Assembly: GCA_900549345.1 (NCBI GenBank)
Contig: UROC01000025.1
Location: 1-21,956 of the forward strand
Direction: 5' to 3'
Length of the DNA: 21,956 nt
Origin: an uncultured Collinsella sp.
GTDB lineage: Bacteria; Actinomycetota; Coriobacteriia; Coriobacteriales; Coriobacteriaceae
The notes under the pieces were generated by a model, which was not told the origin of the DNA, made no database searches, and was given only the letters and a program-made list of their open reading frames with translations. The position numbers were made by a program, and so were the translations under genes. The stretch's first letter is position 1, and every line of letters begins with the position of its first letter. Below, piece after piece: positions 21,381 to 21,956 of this stretch.

Positions 21381-21456
21381 TGGCACGCCAGGAAGGACTC
21401 GAACCCTCAACACTCGGTTTTGGAGACCGATGCTCTACCAATTGAACTACTGGCGT
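21381..21456 (-). tRNA. trnW: tRNA-Trp (anticodon CCA)
   Basis: A 76-nt cloverleaf can be drawn on the minus strand. The acceptor arms are ACGCCAG and CTGGCGT, with a G discriminator and encoded CCA. The D arm contains AATTGGTAGAGC, the anticodon arm is TCGGT-CTCCAAA-ACCGA with anticodon CCA, and the T arm is GAGGG-TTCGAGT-CCTTC. Its position between rpmG and secE matches the common bacterial order. Confidence 0.97.
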
Positions 21457-21469
21457 ATGTAGCTAGAGA

Positions 21470-21619
21470 CTAGCGAGTCTCTTTGTGCAGCGTGTGGAGA
21501 CGGCACCAGGGGCAATACTTCTTGATCTCCATACGATCAGGCATGTTCGCCTTGTTCTTGGTGGTCGTATAGTTGCGGCGCTTGCACTCAGTGCACGCAA
21601 GAGTAACTAGAGTACGCAT
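21470..21619 (-). CDS. rpmG: 50S ribosomal protein L33, zinc-binding type
   Basis: A 49-residue ORF starts MRTLVTLACTECKRRNYTTT, continues KNKANMPDRMEIKKYCPWCR and ends HKETR. The two CxxC pairs (Cys9/Cys12 and Cys36/Cys39) mark the zinc-containing C+ form. The ATG at 21619 follows AAAGG and CAGGA. Upstream is a good promoter; tRNA-Trp follows 13 nt downstream. Confidence 0.95.
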   Translation of the reverse strand: MRTLVTLACTECKRRNYTTTKNKANMPDRMEIKKYCPWCRLHTLHKETR

Positions 21620-21664
21620 GTATCCTGAACCTTTCATATCCGCCCCGTACGGGCACGAGATGGT

Positions 21665-21694
21665 ACTTTATCAGCTCTATGTAAGTGCTGTCAA
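21665..21694 (-). promoter_or_regulatory. Promoter of the rpmG-tRNA-secE-nusG transcript
   Basis: On the minus strand a perfect TTGACA (21694-21689) and TAAAGT (21670-21665) are 18 nt apart, and the -10 is extended by TG one base upstream (TGATAAAGT). The leader would be about 40 nt. Confidence 0.75.
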
Positions 21695-21717
21695 TGAAAA
21701 CCTCGAATCAATTGGTT

Positions 21718-21764
21718 CTCGCTGAATCCATTCATATTTGGAACACATCAATGAAGCCAGCGAG
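21718..21764. repeat. Inverted repeat in the tuf-rpmG spacer
   Basis: CTCGCTG (21718-21724) and CAGCGAG (21758-21764) flank an inner TTCAT/ATGAA pair. A further hairpin CGCTCG/CGAGCG lies at 21782-21802. The rest of 21620-21896 holds only the promoter and the tuf terminator; no gene was found. Confidence 0.4.
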
Positions 21765-21838
21765 ATCTAATCGATCCCCCACGCTCGGCTTAAGGGCGAG
21801 CGAAGCGCAATCGGCAGGGAACAAGCCCCGCGTAGAAA

Positions 21839-21869
21839 AGAACCCGGCACCCTAAAAGTGCCGGGTTCT
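21839..21869 (-). terminator. Rho-independent terminator after tuf
   Basis: AGAACCCGGCAC (21839-21850) and GTGCCGGGTTCT (21858-21869) form a perfect 12-bp stem with a 7-nt loop; the minus-strand tail is T-rich (TTCTTTTCT). Confidence 0.93.
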
Positions 21870-21896
21870 CTAAGTCAGCTAAATCAAAGAGCTAAT

Positions 21897-21956
21897 TTAC
21901 TCAATGATCGTGGAGACGATGCCCGAGCCGACGGTGTGGCCACCCTCGCGGATAGC
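21897..21956 (-). CDS. tuf: Elongation factor Tu, last 19 codons (gene continues past window)
   Basis: The visible C-terminus AIREGGHTVGSGIVSTIIE followed by TAA matches the conserved end of EF-Tu domain 3 (family form AIREGGRTVGAGVV..IIE). The position upstream of rpmG-trnW-secE-nusG fits the usual order. Only this short end can be judged. Confidence 0.93.
   Translation of the reverse strand, partial: AIREGGHTVGSGIVSTIIE

Overview
The window looks like chromosome from a high-GC member of the Coriobacteriia, most likely Collinsella or a close relative. That placement is inference from gene style: a FeoA-FeoB fusion, twin-arginine lipoproteins, an ECF sigma factor with a DUF4179-type partner, and recurrent short intergenic hairpins with a GGGGACAGGCA-like loop. 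No species-level marker was tested.

Layout from left to right. (1) Minus strand: the 5' part of a SotB-like MFS efflux gene leaving the window, then feoAB, whose reading frame breaks exactly at the G5 motif of the G domain. (2) Minus strand: an alpha/beta hydrolase followed by a small beta-rich protein. (3) Plus strand: a lone glucose-type PTS EIIA behind a LacI-type palindrome, asnS, a WYL-like HTH regulator, and a three-gene ABC importer of the TrpXYZ type (Tat-lipoprotein binding protein, permease, ATPase). (4) Plus strand: the remains of a secreted-protein gene, an MscS channel, and a translationally coupled pair: a cytoplasmic ParB-like/BMP (PnrA-like) fusion overlapping a metallophosphoesterase by 4 bp. 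(5) Plus strand: an ECF sigma factor overlapping its membrane-bound DUF4179-type partner. (6) A 350-bp repeat island. (7) Minus strand: a wrecked leucine operon. A leuL leader peptide and attenuator that look intact precede a dead leuA, which is fused by deletion to the 3' half of leuB. (8) Minus strand: the housekeeping cluster tuf - rpmG - tRNA-Trp - secE - nusG - rplK - rplA, ending in a strong terminator with no rplJ/rplL after it.

Most interesting points: the ParB-like/BMP fusion coupled to a phosphoesterase with an atypical first metal motif, as a possible intracellular ligand-sensing module; the collapse of the leucine operon behind a preserved attenuator; a feoB junction that reads like a join between two diverged feoB copies; a family of six gene-end hairpins with a conserved loop but changing stems, one with its loop inverted; and two copies of a 57-bp palindromic element spaced exactly 80 bp apart.

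All calls come from reading the sequence and from recalled family features. No database search or folding program was run.
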